Shown here: positions 45,937 to 55,344 of the stretch, piece by piece
Numbering within the stretch: the stretch's first letter is position 1
How the letters are laid out: each line of letters opens with the position of its first letter
From: an uncultured Lachnospiraceae bacterium
Lineage (GTDB): Bacteria; Bacillota; Clostridia; Lachnospirales; Lachnospiraceae
Length of the DNA: 64,000 nt
Direction: 5' to 3'
NCBI GenBank assembly: GCA_948470905.1
Contig: CAOKQK010000002.1
Span: 1 to 64,000 of the forward strand
Made by a program: the position numbers and the translations under genes
The notes under the pieces: model-generated
Seen by the model: only the letters and a program-made list of their open reading frames with translations
The model's database searches: none
Told to the model about the DNA's origin: nothing

Positions 45937-47391
45937 ATGATTAATAAGGTGGTCTTATTTGGGGCTGGAAAACGTTGCAAGATGTTATGTCAAATTTTGC
46001 AGTTTTCGGACATAGAAATTGTAGCTATATTAGATAGCAATCCTGATAAGTGGGGAATCGAAGTAGAGGGGCATTTGGTAAGAGCTCCTAAGGTGATAGG
46101 CGAATACAAAAATATAAATTGGTGCATAACAGTTGGAGACATGTATGCATCAAGAGAGATAAGGACAGAACTTCAACAGAGATATCAATGTAGACTGGAA
46201 AAAGAAGTTGGCATTAAGGAACTTATTCTCATAGGATATCAAAAAAATGCGGAGATAAATAAATATATTTTAGATAAGAATGTATATAACAGAGGGAAAG
46301 ATTCTATATTATTTGACTGCTATAATGGTCTTGGGTTAGGGGGCGTTCAAGCTTGGACGATGGATGTTTGTGAAGCGTTGATAAATGAGGGAAGAAAATG
46401 TGTTTATATTATATCAGATAATGGTGTGTATACAGTACCGAATGTGTTAGAAAAAAATATCTTATCTGTTAATATGAATCACAAGGGTCAATTTGAAACA
46501 GAAACCATATTGAGTATAATAGATGCCATTATGGCAAAGCTTCCTTGCAAGATTGTTACTTGTACAACAAATGAGGTCATGCTTGCGGCATATTTGATAA
46601 AGTGCCATTACCCTGAAATGATTGAAATTATATCAGTAATTCATAACAGCAATGAAAGTGTATACAAAGATTATATGGAGTTTAAAACATGTCCAGATTT
46701 GTATATAGGAGTTAGTCAGGCTATAAGAAACGATATGATTCAAAAAGGGATTGCACCTGAGAAGATTTATTCTATGACATGCCCATTTTCCTGTGAACCA
46801 ATATTAAAAAGAAGCTATTCTGACAGTAGTGATCCGATTTGTATAGGATATGCCGGAAGGATGGATGGTATGGAGCATTCTCAAAAGAGAATGGACTTGT
46901 TATTGAAACTTCTGGAAATACTTACAGAAAGGAATATATATTATAAGTTTGAGCTTGCGGGAGATGGAGCGGCACGACATGTGATGGAAGAGTTTGTTGG
47001 CCAGAATAACATGAGTGAGAATGTAAAATTTTTGGGCAGGATAGAGCGTTCGGAAGTGGCTGCTTTTTGGAGAAGACAGGATATATTTGTCAATTTATCA
47101 GATTATGAGGGAAGAAGTATTAGCCAGCTGGAGGCAATGGGAAATGGCGCAGTTCCTATCATAACAGCTACGACAGGTGCAAGAGAAGATATCGATGATG
47201 GACTAAATGGTTACATTGTTCCAATGGGAGATTATCATACTATGGCAGATCGTATAGAATATCTGGCACAACATCGGGAGCAGTTATATAGGATGGGGGG
47301 ATTGGCGCACGATGCTGTGTATCCTAAAAGTTTGATGAAACCACATATTGAATTTTGGAACGAAATTTTTTCGCATAAATTGAAAAATTAA
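45937..47391 (+). CDS. N-terminal Rossmann module fused to family 4 glycosyltransferase
   Basis: Residues 1-90 are the module (VVLFGAGKRCKMLCQIL, VAILDSNPDKWG, WCITVGDMYASREI). The GT-B part follows: GLGLGGVQAWTMDVCEAL, LYIGVSQAIRNDM, IGYAGRMDG, FELAGDGAARH, NVKFLGRIER and YEGRSISQLEAMGNG (E-x7-E donor site). It extends the glycan with a nucleotide-sugar donor not identifiable from sequence. It lies about 140 bases after wecB. Confidence 0.86.
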   Translation: MINKVVLFGAGKRCKMLCQILQFSDIEIVAILDSNPDKWGIEVEGHLVRAPKVIGEYKNINWCITVGDMYASREIRTELQQRYQCRLEKEVGIKELILIGYQKNAEINKYILDKNVYNRGKDSILFDCYNGLGLGGVQAWTMDVCEALINEGRKCVYIISDNGVYTVPNVLEKNILSVNMNHKGQFETETILSIIDAIMAKLPCKIVTCTTNEVMLAAYLIKCHYPEMIEIISVIHNSNESVYKDYMEFKTCPDLYIGVSQAIRNDMIQKGIAPEKIYSMTCPFSCEPILKRSYSDSSDPICIGYAGRMDGMEHSQKRMDLLLKLLEILTERNIYYKFELAGDGAARHVMEEFVGQNNMSENVKFLGRIERSEVAAFWRRQDIFVNLSDYEGRSISQLEAMGNGAVPIITATTGAREDIDDGLNGYIVPMGDYHTMADRIEYLAQHREQLYRMGGLAHDAVYPKSLMKPHIEFWNEIFSHKLKN

Positions 47392-47467
47392 TAATAGTGG
47401 TACTGATGTCTGCTGGGAAAATTCAGGACAGGAAAGAATGAAGGAGAGCGAGGGATAGCAAGAACTA

Positions 47468-48559
47468 ATGGATATTAAATTTAGTATTATTACAGTGTGC
47501 TATAATGAAGAAAAAACGATACGGGCAACAATGGAATCTGTATTAGGTCAGAAGTGGAAAGACTTTGAATATGTTATTATAGATGGTGCGTCTACCGATG
47601 CTACGCTTGAAATAATACGACAATATGCAAGGAAGGATAACAGAATACAATATATTTCGGAGAAGGATAAAGGAATTTTCAATGCAATGAATAAGGGGAT
47701 AAAATATGCGCATGGGGATTTCCTGTTCTTCTTGAATGCAGGCGATATCCTGCATGGAGATGATGTGTTGGATAAGGTTGCGGAAGTGGCGATTAATGCA
47801 GATATTGTGATTGGGGATGTAGCCTTTAAAGTTGAGAATAAATTGGAAGTACACTCCTATGCTGTTGGAAAGGAACTTCAGGAAAATTTGGAAAAAGGTC
47901 GATGTGTGTCTCATCAGGGCATATTTGCATCGAAAATGTGCCTGGAAGATGGCTTTGATGAGCAGTTCCAAACTTGTGCAGATTATGATTGGCTTTGCCG
48001 TCAGGTAAACGCTGGTAGGAAAATAGTAAAAGTAAATACGGTTATTACAGATTTTGACACTCATGGGATAACAAACCAGGTTCATTATCAGAAGCAGCAT
48101 TGGAAAGAAAATTTTACGGTTCTCGAAAAAAATTTTCCAGAATCAAAGTTTAAATATAATGAAGAAACAAAGAGACTATTTGAAGGAGCGATAAAAGCAC
48201 GTTTTCAGTATAAGTTTATGAACCAATGGCTGCTTTTAAAGCAAAGAGGAGTAGATTTTAGTATTTTTTTTGAGCAGAAAGGGATATATGCCATTGCGGT
48301 GTATGGCGCTCATTACATGGGACAGAGGTTATATGATGAATTAAAAGGGAGTCCGGTGGACGTAAAATATGTGATTGATAGGAACCCAAGTATAGAGGAT
48401 TGGGAAATTCCAGTTGTTCATCCGGATGATACATTGGAAAAAGTGGACGCAGTAGTAATAACTCCTATTTTTGATTTTTTGGATATAAAAGCTGATTTAG
48501 CCCAAAAAATGGATTGCTGTATAATTTCTATTGAAGAAATGTTGTTTTATGATTTTTGA
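47468..48559 (+). CDS. Family 2 glycosyltransferase with C-terminal Rossmann module
   Basis: Residues 1-230 are GT-A: FSIITVCYNEEKTIRATMES, VIIDGASTDATLEII, KGIFNAMNKGI, LNAGD and CADYDWLCRQV. This subtype resembles WcaA-like colanic acid or LPS transferases. A helical linker leads to the module at about 272-363 (IAVYGAHYMGQRLYDEL, KYVIDRNPS, VDAVVITPIFDF, IISIEEML). Confidence 0.86.
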   Translation: MDIKFSIITVCYNEEKTIRATMESVLGQKWKDFEYVIIDGASTDATLEIIRQYARKDNRIQYISEKDKGIFNAMNKGIKYAHGDFLFFLNAGDILHGDDVLDKVAEVAINADIVIGDVAFKVENKLEVHSYAVGKELQENLEKGRCVSHQGIFASKMCLEDGFDEQFQTCADYDWLCRQVNAGRKIVKVNTVITDFDTHGITNQVHYQKQHWKENFTVLEKNFPESKFKYNEETKRLFEGAIKARFQYKFMNQWLLLKQRGVDFSIFFEQKGIYAIAVYGAHYMGQRLYDELKGSPVDVKYVIDRNPSIEDWEIPVVHPDDTLEKVDAVVITPIFDFLDIKADLAQKMDCCIISIEEMLFYDF

Positions 48560-48604
48560 GTTATTCTTATAAGCTGAATCAAGATATGATAAGGATATAA
48601 GGTT

Positions 48605-49702
48605 ATGAAATTAGAAAGTGTTTGTTTGGTAATGACGGCGTGTATTTCGCCGCCAGCGCAGGTGATAAATCTGTGTGTAAAGGATATGGATTATAGGAAA
48701 CAACAGTATATTGAGGCTATTTGTTTTTACATAGAAAAAACAGAGGTAAAAAATATAGTTTTTTGTGATAATTCGGCACAGCCTGTAAATGAAATGTTGT
48801 GTAGAAGGGCTAAAGAGAAAAGAAAAAATTTTGAGTGGCTCAGTTTTCAGGGGGATTATCAGAAAGTTGAAGAACTTGGAAAGGGGTATGGAGAAGGCGA
48901 GATTCTGGAATATGTGGTAAATAACAGCAAATTGCTCAAGAAATGTAATTATATGGCAAAAATAACAGGGCGTTTAAAGTTATTAAATATAAATGCTGTA
49001 TTAAGATTATTGTCAACCTCCGCTTTCCATTTTAGGTCATACTTGCATGAGGATAACGGGCTTTTTGTTGATACCAGGTTTTTTGTGGCAAGAATTGATC
49101 ATTTTCGGGGTGAGCTTGTAGACGTTTATAAAAAGGTAAATGATAGCATAGGATTTTATTACGAATATGCAATTGCTAGTAGGGTACAGGAAAAAGGAAT
49201 TATGTATCGCAATTTCCCATTGGCATTAAACATGGCGGGAGAGTCGGGAAGTACAGGATACAGTTATCATTGGACGTGGAAAATGTTGGTCAAAAAATCA
49301 ATTCCGCTGTTTGCTTATTATTTTTTTCATTTAGGGAATCCATATAGTGCGAATGGTAAATCGGGAGAGGAGTTGGTTTGGGGGGATTATGTTTGGTATA
49401 AAAATTTTATGGAACTCGAAGGAAAACGGATTATCCTATATGGGGCAGGCAGCATTGGAAAGAAACTGTATGTATTGTGTAATAATCGCTGCTTAATTGT
49501 AGCATGGGCTGATGAGAACTACAAAAGAATTCGGAAGGTAGGAGGAGAAAAAATCATAGCTCCAGCATTAATAAATACTTATGAGTTTGACTATATAGTG
49601 ATTGCAGTTAGGGATGAGATTATAGTAAGGCAAGTGAAAGATTATATTATTAATATGGGCATATCATCAGATAAGGTCGTGTGGGGTTTGCCAATATTAT
49701 AG
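48605..49702 (+). CDS. Unrecognised N-terminal domain with C-terminal Rossmann module
   Basis: Residues 1-270 match no family I can name with confidence. They start SVCLVMTACISPP, include FCDNSAQPVNEM and YMAKITGRLKLLNI, and look alpha/beta, possibly a GT-A-like transferase. The module lies at about 274-362 (RIILYGAGSIGKKLYVL, VAWADENYKRI, YIVIAVRDEIIVRQV, KVVWGLP). Position among glycosyltransferases suggests a sugar-transfer role. Confidence 0.6.
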   Translation: MKLESVCLVMTACISPPAQVINLCVKDMDYRKQQYIEAICFYIEKTEVKNIVFCDNSAQPVNEMLCRRAKEKRKNFEWLSFQGDYQKVEELGKGYGEGEILEYVVNNSKLLKKCNYMAKITGRLKLLNINAVLRLLSTSAFHFRSYLHEDNGLFVDTRFFVARIDHFRGELVDVYKKVNDSIGFYYEYAIASRVQEKGIMYRNFPLALNMAGESGSTGYSYHWTWKMLVKKSIPLFAYYFFHLGNPYSANGKSGEELVWGDYVWYKNFMELEGKRIILYGAGSIGKKLYVLCNNRCLIVAWADENYKRIRKVGGEKIIAPALINTYEFDYIVIAVRDEIIVRQVKDYIINMGISSDKVVWGLPIL

Positions 49703-49723
49703 GTTAGTTAAGGAAAATAAAAA

Positions 49724-50809
49724 ATGGAACATACAAAAGTTATTGCAATGTATTTGCCCCAATATCACACATTTAAAGAAAATGATGAGTGGTGGGGGCA
49801 GGGATTTACTGAATGGACTAACGTTAAAAAGTCCAGACCATTATATAAAGGGCATTTGCAGCCCAGAATCCCATATGAAGAAAACTATTATGATTTATCA
49901 GACGAAAATGTCATGAAGCAGCAGATGGAAATGGCAGTTAAATATAAGGTTGACGGATTTTGTTTTTATCACTATTGGTTCGAGGGAAAAAAGCTTATGG
50001 AAAAGCCCGTAGAGCGTTTATTGACAGAACAGAAAGTTAGCCTGCCATTCTGTTTATGCTGGGCGAATGAAGCTTGGACCCGTACATGGGATGGCAATGA
50101 AGGTGCAAAGCAGATATTGATCAGTCAGCAATATGGTTCGCAAGAAGATTGGGAAAGCCATTTCAGATATTTGAATCTTTTTTTTCAGCATGATCAGTAT
50201 ATTAAGGTAAATGGAAAACCGATGTTTGTTATATATAATTCTTCTAAGATAAAACAAAAACGAGAGATGTATATAAGATGGAATCAGCTTGCCAGAGAAA
50301 TGGGTTATGATGGATTGTATATTCTTAATATACGCAGATCTATAAACGGTGAAATTCCTTTTTATGGGGATGGCATTGTGGATTTTGAACCTCATGCCTC
50401 TTTGTTTCGGATGAGCCAGGAAGAAAGAAGCCAGATGACTCGCATTTACCGGGGGAATCGTATAGACAACAGAGGAGTGCGTTATCATGTTTTGGACTAT
50501 GAAAAATTTTGTGAACATATGGTGAAACGATATACTGCTAGTGATAGTAATCATTTTTTGGGTTTTTTTGCGGGATGGGACAATACACCTAGAAGGGGGA
50601 TTAATACAGAATTGATTTTTGAAAATAATACTCCGCAAAATTTTGAGAAATATTTTGAAATACAATATAAAAGAAGTATGGAGTTAAATAATAAATTTTT
50701 ATTTATTAATGCTTGGAATGAATGGGGGGAGGGAACGTGTTTGGAACCCGATCAGGAATATGGATTCTCCTATTTAGAAGCAGTTAAGAAAGTAAAAGGA
50801 AAATATTGA
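49724..50809 (+). CDS. WbsX-like glycan protein without Rossmann module
   Basis: This 361-residue WbsX/GH99-like domain parallels the first part of the 36039 protein: MYLPQYHTFKENDEWWGQGF, FCFYHYWF, CWANEAWTRTWDG, DNTPRRGI and WNEWGEGTCLEPD. Unlike that gene it ends after the barrel. The next gene, starting 2 bases after its stop, supplies a separate membrane-anchored module, so this looks like a split or ancestral form of the fusion. Confidence 0.84.
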   Translation: MEHTKVIAMYLPQYHTFKENDEWWGQGFTEWTNVKKSRPLYKGHLQPRIPYEENYYDLSDENVMKQQMEMAVKYKVDGFCFYHYWFEGKKLMEKPVERLLTEQKVSLPFCLCWANEAWTRTWDGNEGAKQILISQQYGSQEDWESHFRYLNLFFQHDQYIKVNGKPMFVIYNSSKIKQKREMYIRWNQLAREMGYDGLYILNIRRSINGEIPFYGDGIVDFEPHASLFRMSQEERSQMTRIYRGNRIDNRGVRYHVLDYEKFCEHMVKRYTASDSNHFLGFFAGWDNTPRRGINTELIFENNTPQNFEKYFEIQYKRSMELNNKFLFINAWNEWGEGTCLEPDQEYGFSYLEAVKKVKGKY

Positions 50810-50811
50810 TT

Positions 50812-51330
50812 ATGAAGTGTTGGGTAATAATAGATGCTATAATAATGGTAGTGATTTTAATTGGTACAGGCGGGGGATATGGTTATAAGGTAAGCAAAAA
50901 ATGGAAAGCCGAATTACTGGAATTGAGGAGGAAGAATGCTATACAACGAAATATTATTACTGATTTAAGGTATATGATGTATTTGAAAAAGGATTGGAGT
51001 CAGGTGGAACAATTTATGTTGGGGCAAGGGATATCTCGAATTGCTATATATGGAATGGGTATTTTGGGACAGGAGTTAGCAAATCTGATGGAAAACTCGA
51101 AAATTAAGATTTGTTACGGAATTGATAAAAGAAAAAAAGATACAAGTTGTGAAGTTCGAGAGCCAGATCAGATTGACAATGATATGGATATGATTATTGT
51201 CACGGCTGAATTTGATTATACAGAGATCAGGAGACAGTTAGAAGAACTTGTAAATGTACCAATTGTTTTGCTAAGTGACTTGTTAGAAGAAATTATGGCT
51301 ATGCCGATATCCATTGATTTAAGAGAATAG
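50812..51330 (+). CDS. Membrane-anchored Rossmann-module protein
   Basis: This 172-residue protein has one N-terminal hydrophobic helix (about 4-24, IIDAIIMVVILIGTG), then a charged coiled segment and the module at about 68-168 (IAIYGMGILGQELANLM, YGIDKRKKD, MDMIIVTAEFDYTEI). The region before the module resembles the linker of the WbsX fusion at 36039. It is the only clear membrane protein in the island and could tether the module-bearing enzymes at the membrane near the export gate. A TTG at 50806 is an alternative start. Confidence 0.7.
   Translation: MKCWVIIDAIIMVVILIGTGGGYGYKVSKKWKAELLELRRKNAIQRNIITDLRYMMYLKKDWSQVEQFMLGQGISRIAIYGMGILGQELANLMENSKIKICYGIDKRKKDTSCEVREPDQIDNDMDMIIVTAEFDYTEIRRQLEELVNVPIVLLSDLLEEIMAMPISIDLRE
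51284..51310 (+). promoter_or_regulatory. Possible sigma-28 promoter inside the 3' end of the preceding gene
   Basis: TAGA, 15 bases, GCCGATAT: an exact -10 box with a one-base mismatch at -35. It lies 107 bases before the DUF1919 gene. One such match by chance in 64 kb is not unlikely. Confidence 0.35.
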
Positions 51331-51416
51331 ACTTGAAATTTACTTTTATATTTTAGTGTTATATTCGGGGATAGTTTAACACTAGCCGGATACAGTACCA
51401 GCTTTGGGAGAAAAAA

Positions 51417-52312
51417 ATGAATCGACTGATTTTATGGGGAATGGGTGCTATATATAATCAAATGAAAAATACAGTTTCATGGTATGAGCTAAAAGGGCAG
51501 ATTAGTGTGATTGCTGTTACAGCAAAAGCGATTCCTACATATAATAGTTTGGACGGTTATCCTATTGTGCCTGCTGATAAGGTAAAGGATTTGGAGTTTG
51601 ACTATATTGTTATTTTGAGTGATAAATATTTTAGCTCTATTATGAAAGAAGCAATGTCAGAATACGGAATTCATAGAAACAGGTTCTTGAAGTATCAGGT
51701 ACTTCAGATTCCTGGCTTGAATTTTGACGAATATGTCAAGCTGAAAGAAAGTAATCTCAGCATTGTTTCCAATAACTGTTGGGGGGGCATGGTTTATCAT
51801 ACGCTTGGATTGGAGTGTCTATCGCCATTTAGAAATTTGTTTTTATTGGATAGAGATTATTTGAAATTGATTCAAAATTTAAAATGGTATATGCAATGTG
51901 AATTAAGAATGGATCATTGGGGAGTGGATGATCATAGTGGACAACGATATCCTGTATTAGTGTTGGACGATATTGAGATTCATTGTAACCACGCCTCTGA
52001 TCCGGAACAGGCGATGATAGACTGGAAACGTAGGACCAAAAGGTTTAATTTTGAAAATGTTTTAGTTGAGATGTATACGGAATCTATAGCAGTAGCAGAA
52101 TCATTTTGTGGTATTTCCGAGTACAATAAAAAATATGCTTTGTTCCATTTGAAGATGACTATAAAAATAATTTTGTGTATTTAAAATTGTTGCCAGGGCA
52201 GAAAGAGTTTTGGGAAACAGTAAACAGCAATGCGTCAATTGGGAAGAACGGATTGGAATATGATATTGTGAAGTTGTTGCTGTACGGTCAGATATCCTAT
52301 CGGATGAAATAA
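51417..52312 (+). pseudogene. N-terminal Rossmann module fused to DUF1919, frameshifted near the 3' end
   Basis: Residues 1-90 are the module (LILWGMGAIYNQM, FDYIVILSDKYFSSIM). The DUF1919 domain follows (SNNCWGGMVYHTLGLECLSP, FLLDRDYLKLIQNLKWYM), a family found in exopolysaccharide clusters and thought to be transferases. The frame ends early at 52184. A one-base loss near 52140 breaks it, because the next frame continues VPFEDDYKNNFVYLKLLPGQ to a stop at 52312, giving 298 residues if restored. An in-frame G7 tract lies at 51781-51787. Confidence 0.75.
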
Positions 52313-52435
52313 AGGGAAAATTAAATTGTGAAGTTTTGAGATAAATCTGATTTAAGAACTTGCAGAAAAGATTATTACAAATATGGTCAGGATTTACTAT
52401 GTTTTATTATGGTATCTGTTATGAGGGAGTATTAT

Positions 52436-53842
52436 ATGCAGATTATTATTTGGGGGACTGGAAAATATTACATAAACAGGAAAGAGGAATTAACAGAATA
52501 CTTGCAAAAAGAGAAAATAGAAGTTGTAGCATTCTGTGACAACAATACTGAATTATGGGACAAACAATTTGAGGGAATTCGGGTTGTTTCGCCGGAAACA
52601 ATTAACAAAATTCATTTTGATGCAGTATTGATCATGAGTACTTATGTAAAAGAAATAGAATTGCAGCTGCTTCAGCTGGGGATAGGACATGCAGAGATTT
52701 TGTTTTGGGAAGTATTTCGGGGAAGGATGCGTCAACGAAAGAAAACCATATATTGTGGTAAACAAATTAGTAAAAAGCATGAAGGTAAGCAAATATTGAT
52801 TATTTCGGTATCATTGGGTTATGCGGGCGGCCAGCTTGCAGCAGTATATACCGCAAGAGTATTGCAGGATAGGAAATATGATGTTGTATTAGCAGCTTCC
52901 TGTGGTGAGGACAGTTTTATTAAAGAAGCGGTAAAGCAAGGCATTACAGTAGTTATTTATCCTTCTTTGCCTTATATTTGTGAAAAAGACAGTGATTGGC
53001 TCAAGCAGTTTGATATTGTGATAGTAAATACTTTTCCAATGTTGGTCAGTGCATATGGTTGTGCCATGATAAAACCTACAATATGGTGGATTCATGAGGC
53101 AATGGAGTATTATGGGCAAGAAATGTCAAAGCCATGGAATCGCGTTGAAAAGGATAAGTTAAGCAGGTTGAACATTTATGCGGTAAGCAGTCTTGCAAAA
53201 GAAAATTTTGATGTTTTTTCCCCTGGTCAAGTAAAGGGAATTTTGCCCTATGGGATTCCTGATGTGGCACAAAAGAATGCTTCAATTAAGCAAAAGAAAT
53301 CAAAAATAATTTTTGCAATCATTGGGGATGTATGTGACAGGAAAGCGCAAGATATTTTTGTAGATGCTGCTTGTCAATTGAGTTATACGGAGCAGGCAGA
53401 GTTTTGGATAATTGGAAAACTGCATGATGATGCATTTGGGAAAAGGATTAAGGAGAAGGTTTCCGATATGCCCTATATAAGGTTGTGGGGGGTATTGACA
53501 AGGGAAAAAATTTATGACGTATTACGTGAAATTGATGTGGTGGTCTGCGTATCACGAGAAGATCCATTGCCTATTGTTGTGACAGAGGGAATGATGTTCG
53601 GAAAAATATGTATTATTAGTGATAAGACGGGAAGTGTGGATTATATTCATGATGGAACGAATGGTTTTGTAGTTCCAGCAAATGATATTAAGACATTAAA
53701 AGAAAAAATGGGATGGATAGTCCGTAATTATAATAGCGATTCAATTCAGAACATGGGCATTTGTGCCAGAGAAACGTATGAGAAATATTTTACTATGGAT
53801 ATTTTTGGCGACCATTTTGAAAAAATAATAAATGAAATTTGA
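52436..53842 (+). CDS. N-terminal Rossmann module fused to family 4 glycosyltransferase
   Basis: The module is residues 1-85 (QIIIWGTGKYYINRK, VAFCDNNTELWDKQ, AVLIMSTYVKEIELQL). The GT-B part (about 118-468) shows GYAGGQLAAVYTARVL, WWIHEAMEYYG, VCDRKAQDIFVDA, RLWGVLTREKI and REDPLPIVVTEGMMFGK (donor site). GAGGGAG lies 6 bases before the ATG at 52436, which I prefer over 52409. Domain plan equals the 45937 protein, with a different acceptor half. Confidence 0.85.
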   Translation: MQIIIWGTGKYYINRKEELTEYLQKEKIEVVAFCDNNTELWDKQFEGIRVVSPETINKIHFDAVLIMSTYVKEIELQLLQLGIGHAEILFWEVFRGRMRQRKKTIYCGKQISKKHEGKQILIISVSLGYAGGQLAAVYTARVLQDRKYDVVLAASCGEDSFIKEAVKQGITVVIYPSLPYICEKDSDWLKQFDIVIVNTFPMLVSAYGCAMIKPTIWWIHEAMEYYGQEMSKPWNRVEKDKLSRLNIYAVSSLAKENFDVFSPGQVKGILPYGIPDVAQKNASIKQKKSKIIFAIIGDVCDRKAQDIFVDAACQLSYTEQAEFWIIGKLHDDAFGKRIKEKVSDMPYIRLWGVLTREKIYDVLREIDVVVCVSREDPLPIVVTEGMMFGKICIISDKTGSVDYIHDGTNGFVVPANDIKTLKEKMGWIVRNYNSDSIQNMGICARETYEKYFTMDIFGDHFEKIINEI

Positions 53843-53883
53843 AGGAATATGAGCAGATTCACAGAAAAAAGGAGAAAGGCAGT

Positions 53884-55197
53884 ATGGATATAAAAGTGTC
53901 AATTATATTGCCATCATTGAATGTGGTTGATTATATAAGGGAATGCTTGGATAGTGTCCTTGCACAGACGTTACGGGAAATTGAAATTCTGTGTGTGGAT
54001 GCTGGTTCTATAGATGGGACACTTGAAATTTTGCAGAAGTATGAAAAAATTGACCCTAGGATTCAGATTATACAATGTGAAGTTAAAAGCTATGGAAAAC
54101 AAGTGAATGAAGGGATACTCAAAGCAAAAGGGAAATACATAGCCATAGTGGATACAGATGATTTTATTGCAACGGAAATGTATGATAAGCTTTATAATTT
54201 AGCAGAAGTATACAGCTTGGACTATGTGAAAGCAGATTATGATGCTTTTGCTGTACTAAAGAATGGTGGAAGGGTGTGGCGGACTAATAAAACACTTCCA
54301 GTTGATCCTGGCATGTACGGAAGGGTTCTTGTACCGCGCCATTATTTCAGTATTTTCAAGGATTATAACATTTGGAAGGGAATATATTTAAAAGATTTTT
54401 TAATTAAGCATCATATTGAATTGAACGAATCGTCTGGAGCTGCTTATCAGGATATAGGATTTGTGCAGCAGACATTATGTTTAGCACAGCGGGCTATGTA
54501 TATTGATGAATCTTTCTACCGTTATAGATTAAATAGAGAAGGAGCTTCAACCAAGAAAAATGAGGTAGTACAATTTGTTTACCAGGAATTTACCAGACTA
54601 TTGGATGGAGAAGTATTTCCGAAGAATATGGACAGGCAGGTTTGGAAAAGTGTTTTTTATAGGTTGTCCATGTGCTTTGGCTGTGAATATGACAAAGTAT
54701 TACGAATCCAGGATTATCAAACGAATTCTGTATTTTTGTCCCAGTATTATGAATGGTTTAAGCAAAGAATGCAGGAAGCTATGGCGGAGGGGGTATTTGA
54801 ATTTTCAGTTTTGGAAAAGTCTTGTAAGTTTGAACTTCGTTTGTTGCTGAAATCAGCAGATAGCTATGCAGATTATAAATGTATAAGAGATTCAGTTGAA
54901 AGAGAACCAATCGAACAATTGACAGCCAAGATACAAAATCGCCCTATTGTGATATTTGGTTGTGGGAAATATGGAAAAGAGCTATGTGTTGCCTTGGATG
55001 CGCAGGGAGTTGAGATAGTAGCTTTTTATGATAATAATGAGAAGCTTTGGGGAACAGAATTTGGGGGGATAAAAATTCAGAAACCGGAAAAACAGGATAA
55101 TGAAGATATAGTGTATCTTGTAGCTGTTAAGAAGTATGGGGAAGAAATCAGAAAGCAGTTGGAGACGCTGGGAATTTCCTGCATTGTTCAGGTGTAG
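53884..55197 (+). CDS. Family 2 glycosyltransferase with C-terminal Rossmann module
   Basis: GT-A motifs are VSIILPSLNVVDYIRECLDS, CVDAGSIDGTLEIL and IVDTDDFI. The module is at about 353-437 (PIVIFGCGKYGKELCVAL, VAFYDNNEKLWG, IVYLVAVKKYGEEIRKQL). The ATG at 53884 has GGAG about 9 bases upstream and fits the family start better than 53839, which overlaps the previous gene. It is the last gene of the AT-rich block. Confidence 0.86.
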   Translation: MDIKVSIILPSLNVVDYIRECLDSVLAQTLREIEILCVDAGSIDGTLEILQKYEKIDPRIQIIQCEVKSYGKQVNEGILKAKGKYIAIVDTDDFIATEMYDKLYNLAEVYSLDYVKADYDAFAVLKNGGRVWRTNKTLPVDPGMYGRVLVPRHYFSIFKDYNIWKGIYLKDFLIKHHIELNESSGAAYQDIGFVQQTLCLAQRAMYIDESFYRYRLNREGASTKKNEVVQFVYQEFTRLLDGEVFPKNMDRQVWKSVFYRLSMCFGCEYDKVLRIQDYQTNSVFLSQYYEWFKQRMQEAMAEGVFEFSVLEKSCKFELRLLLKSADSYADYKCIRDSVEREPIEQLTAKIQNRPIVIFGCGKYGKELCVALDAQGVEIVAFYDNNEKLWGTEFGGIKIQKPEKQDNEDIVYLVAVKKYGEEIRKQLETLGISCIVQV

Positions 55198-55311
55198 GAT
55201 AATTTCTAAAAGTTGGACTGGATAATTTTATGAAAGATATATGCAAATATAAACGTCATGCAGTTTAAGAAATATGAGTATAGGGTAGACAAAGAATCTA
55301 AAGAGGCTGAT

Positions 55312-55338
55312 TAAAGATTTAGAGAATTTTGCCGATAT
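55312..55338 (+). promoter_or_regulatory. Consensus sigma-28 promoter of short RNA B
   Basis: TAAA, 15 bases, GCCGATAT: a perfect match to the sigma-28 consensus in both boxes and in spacing, the best in the window. It points at a terminator about 80 bases downstream, not directly at a coding gene. Confidence 0.78.
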
Positions 55339-55344
55339 AGTATG

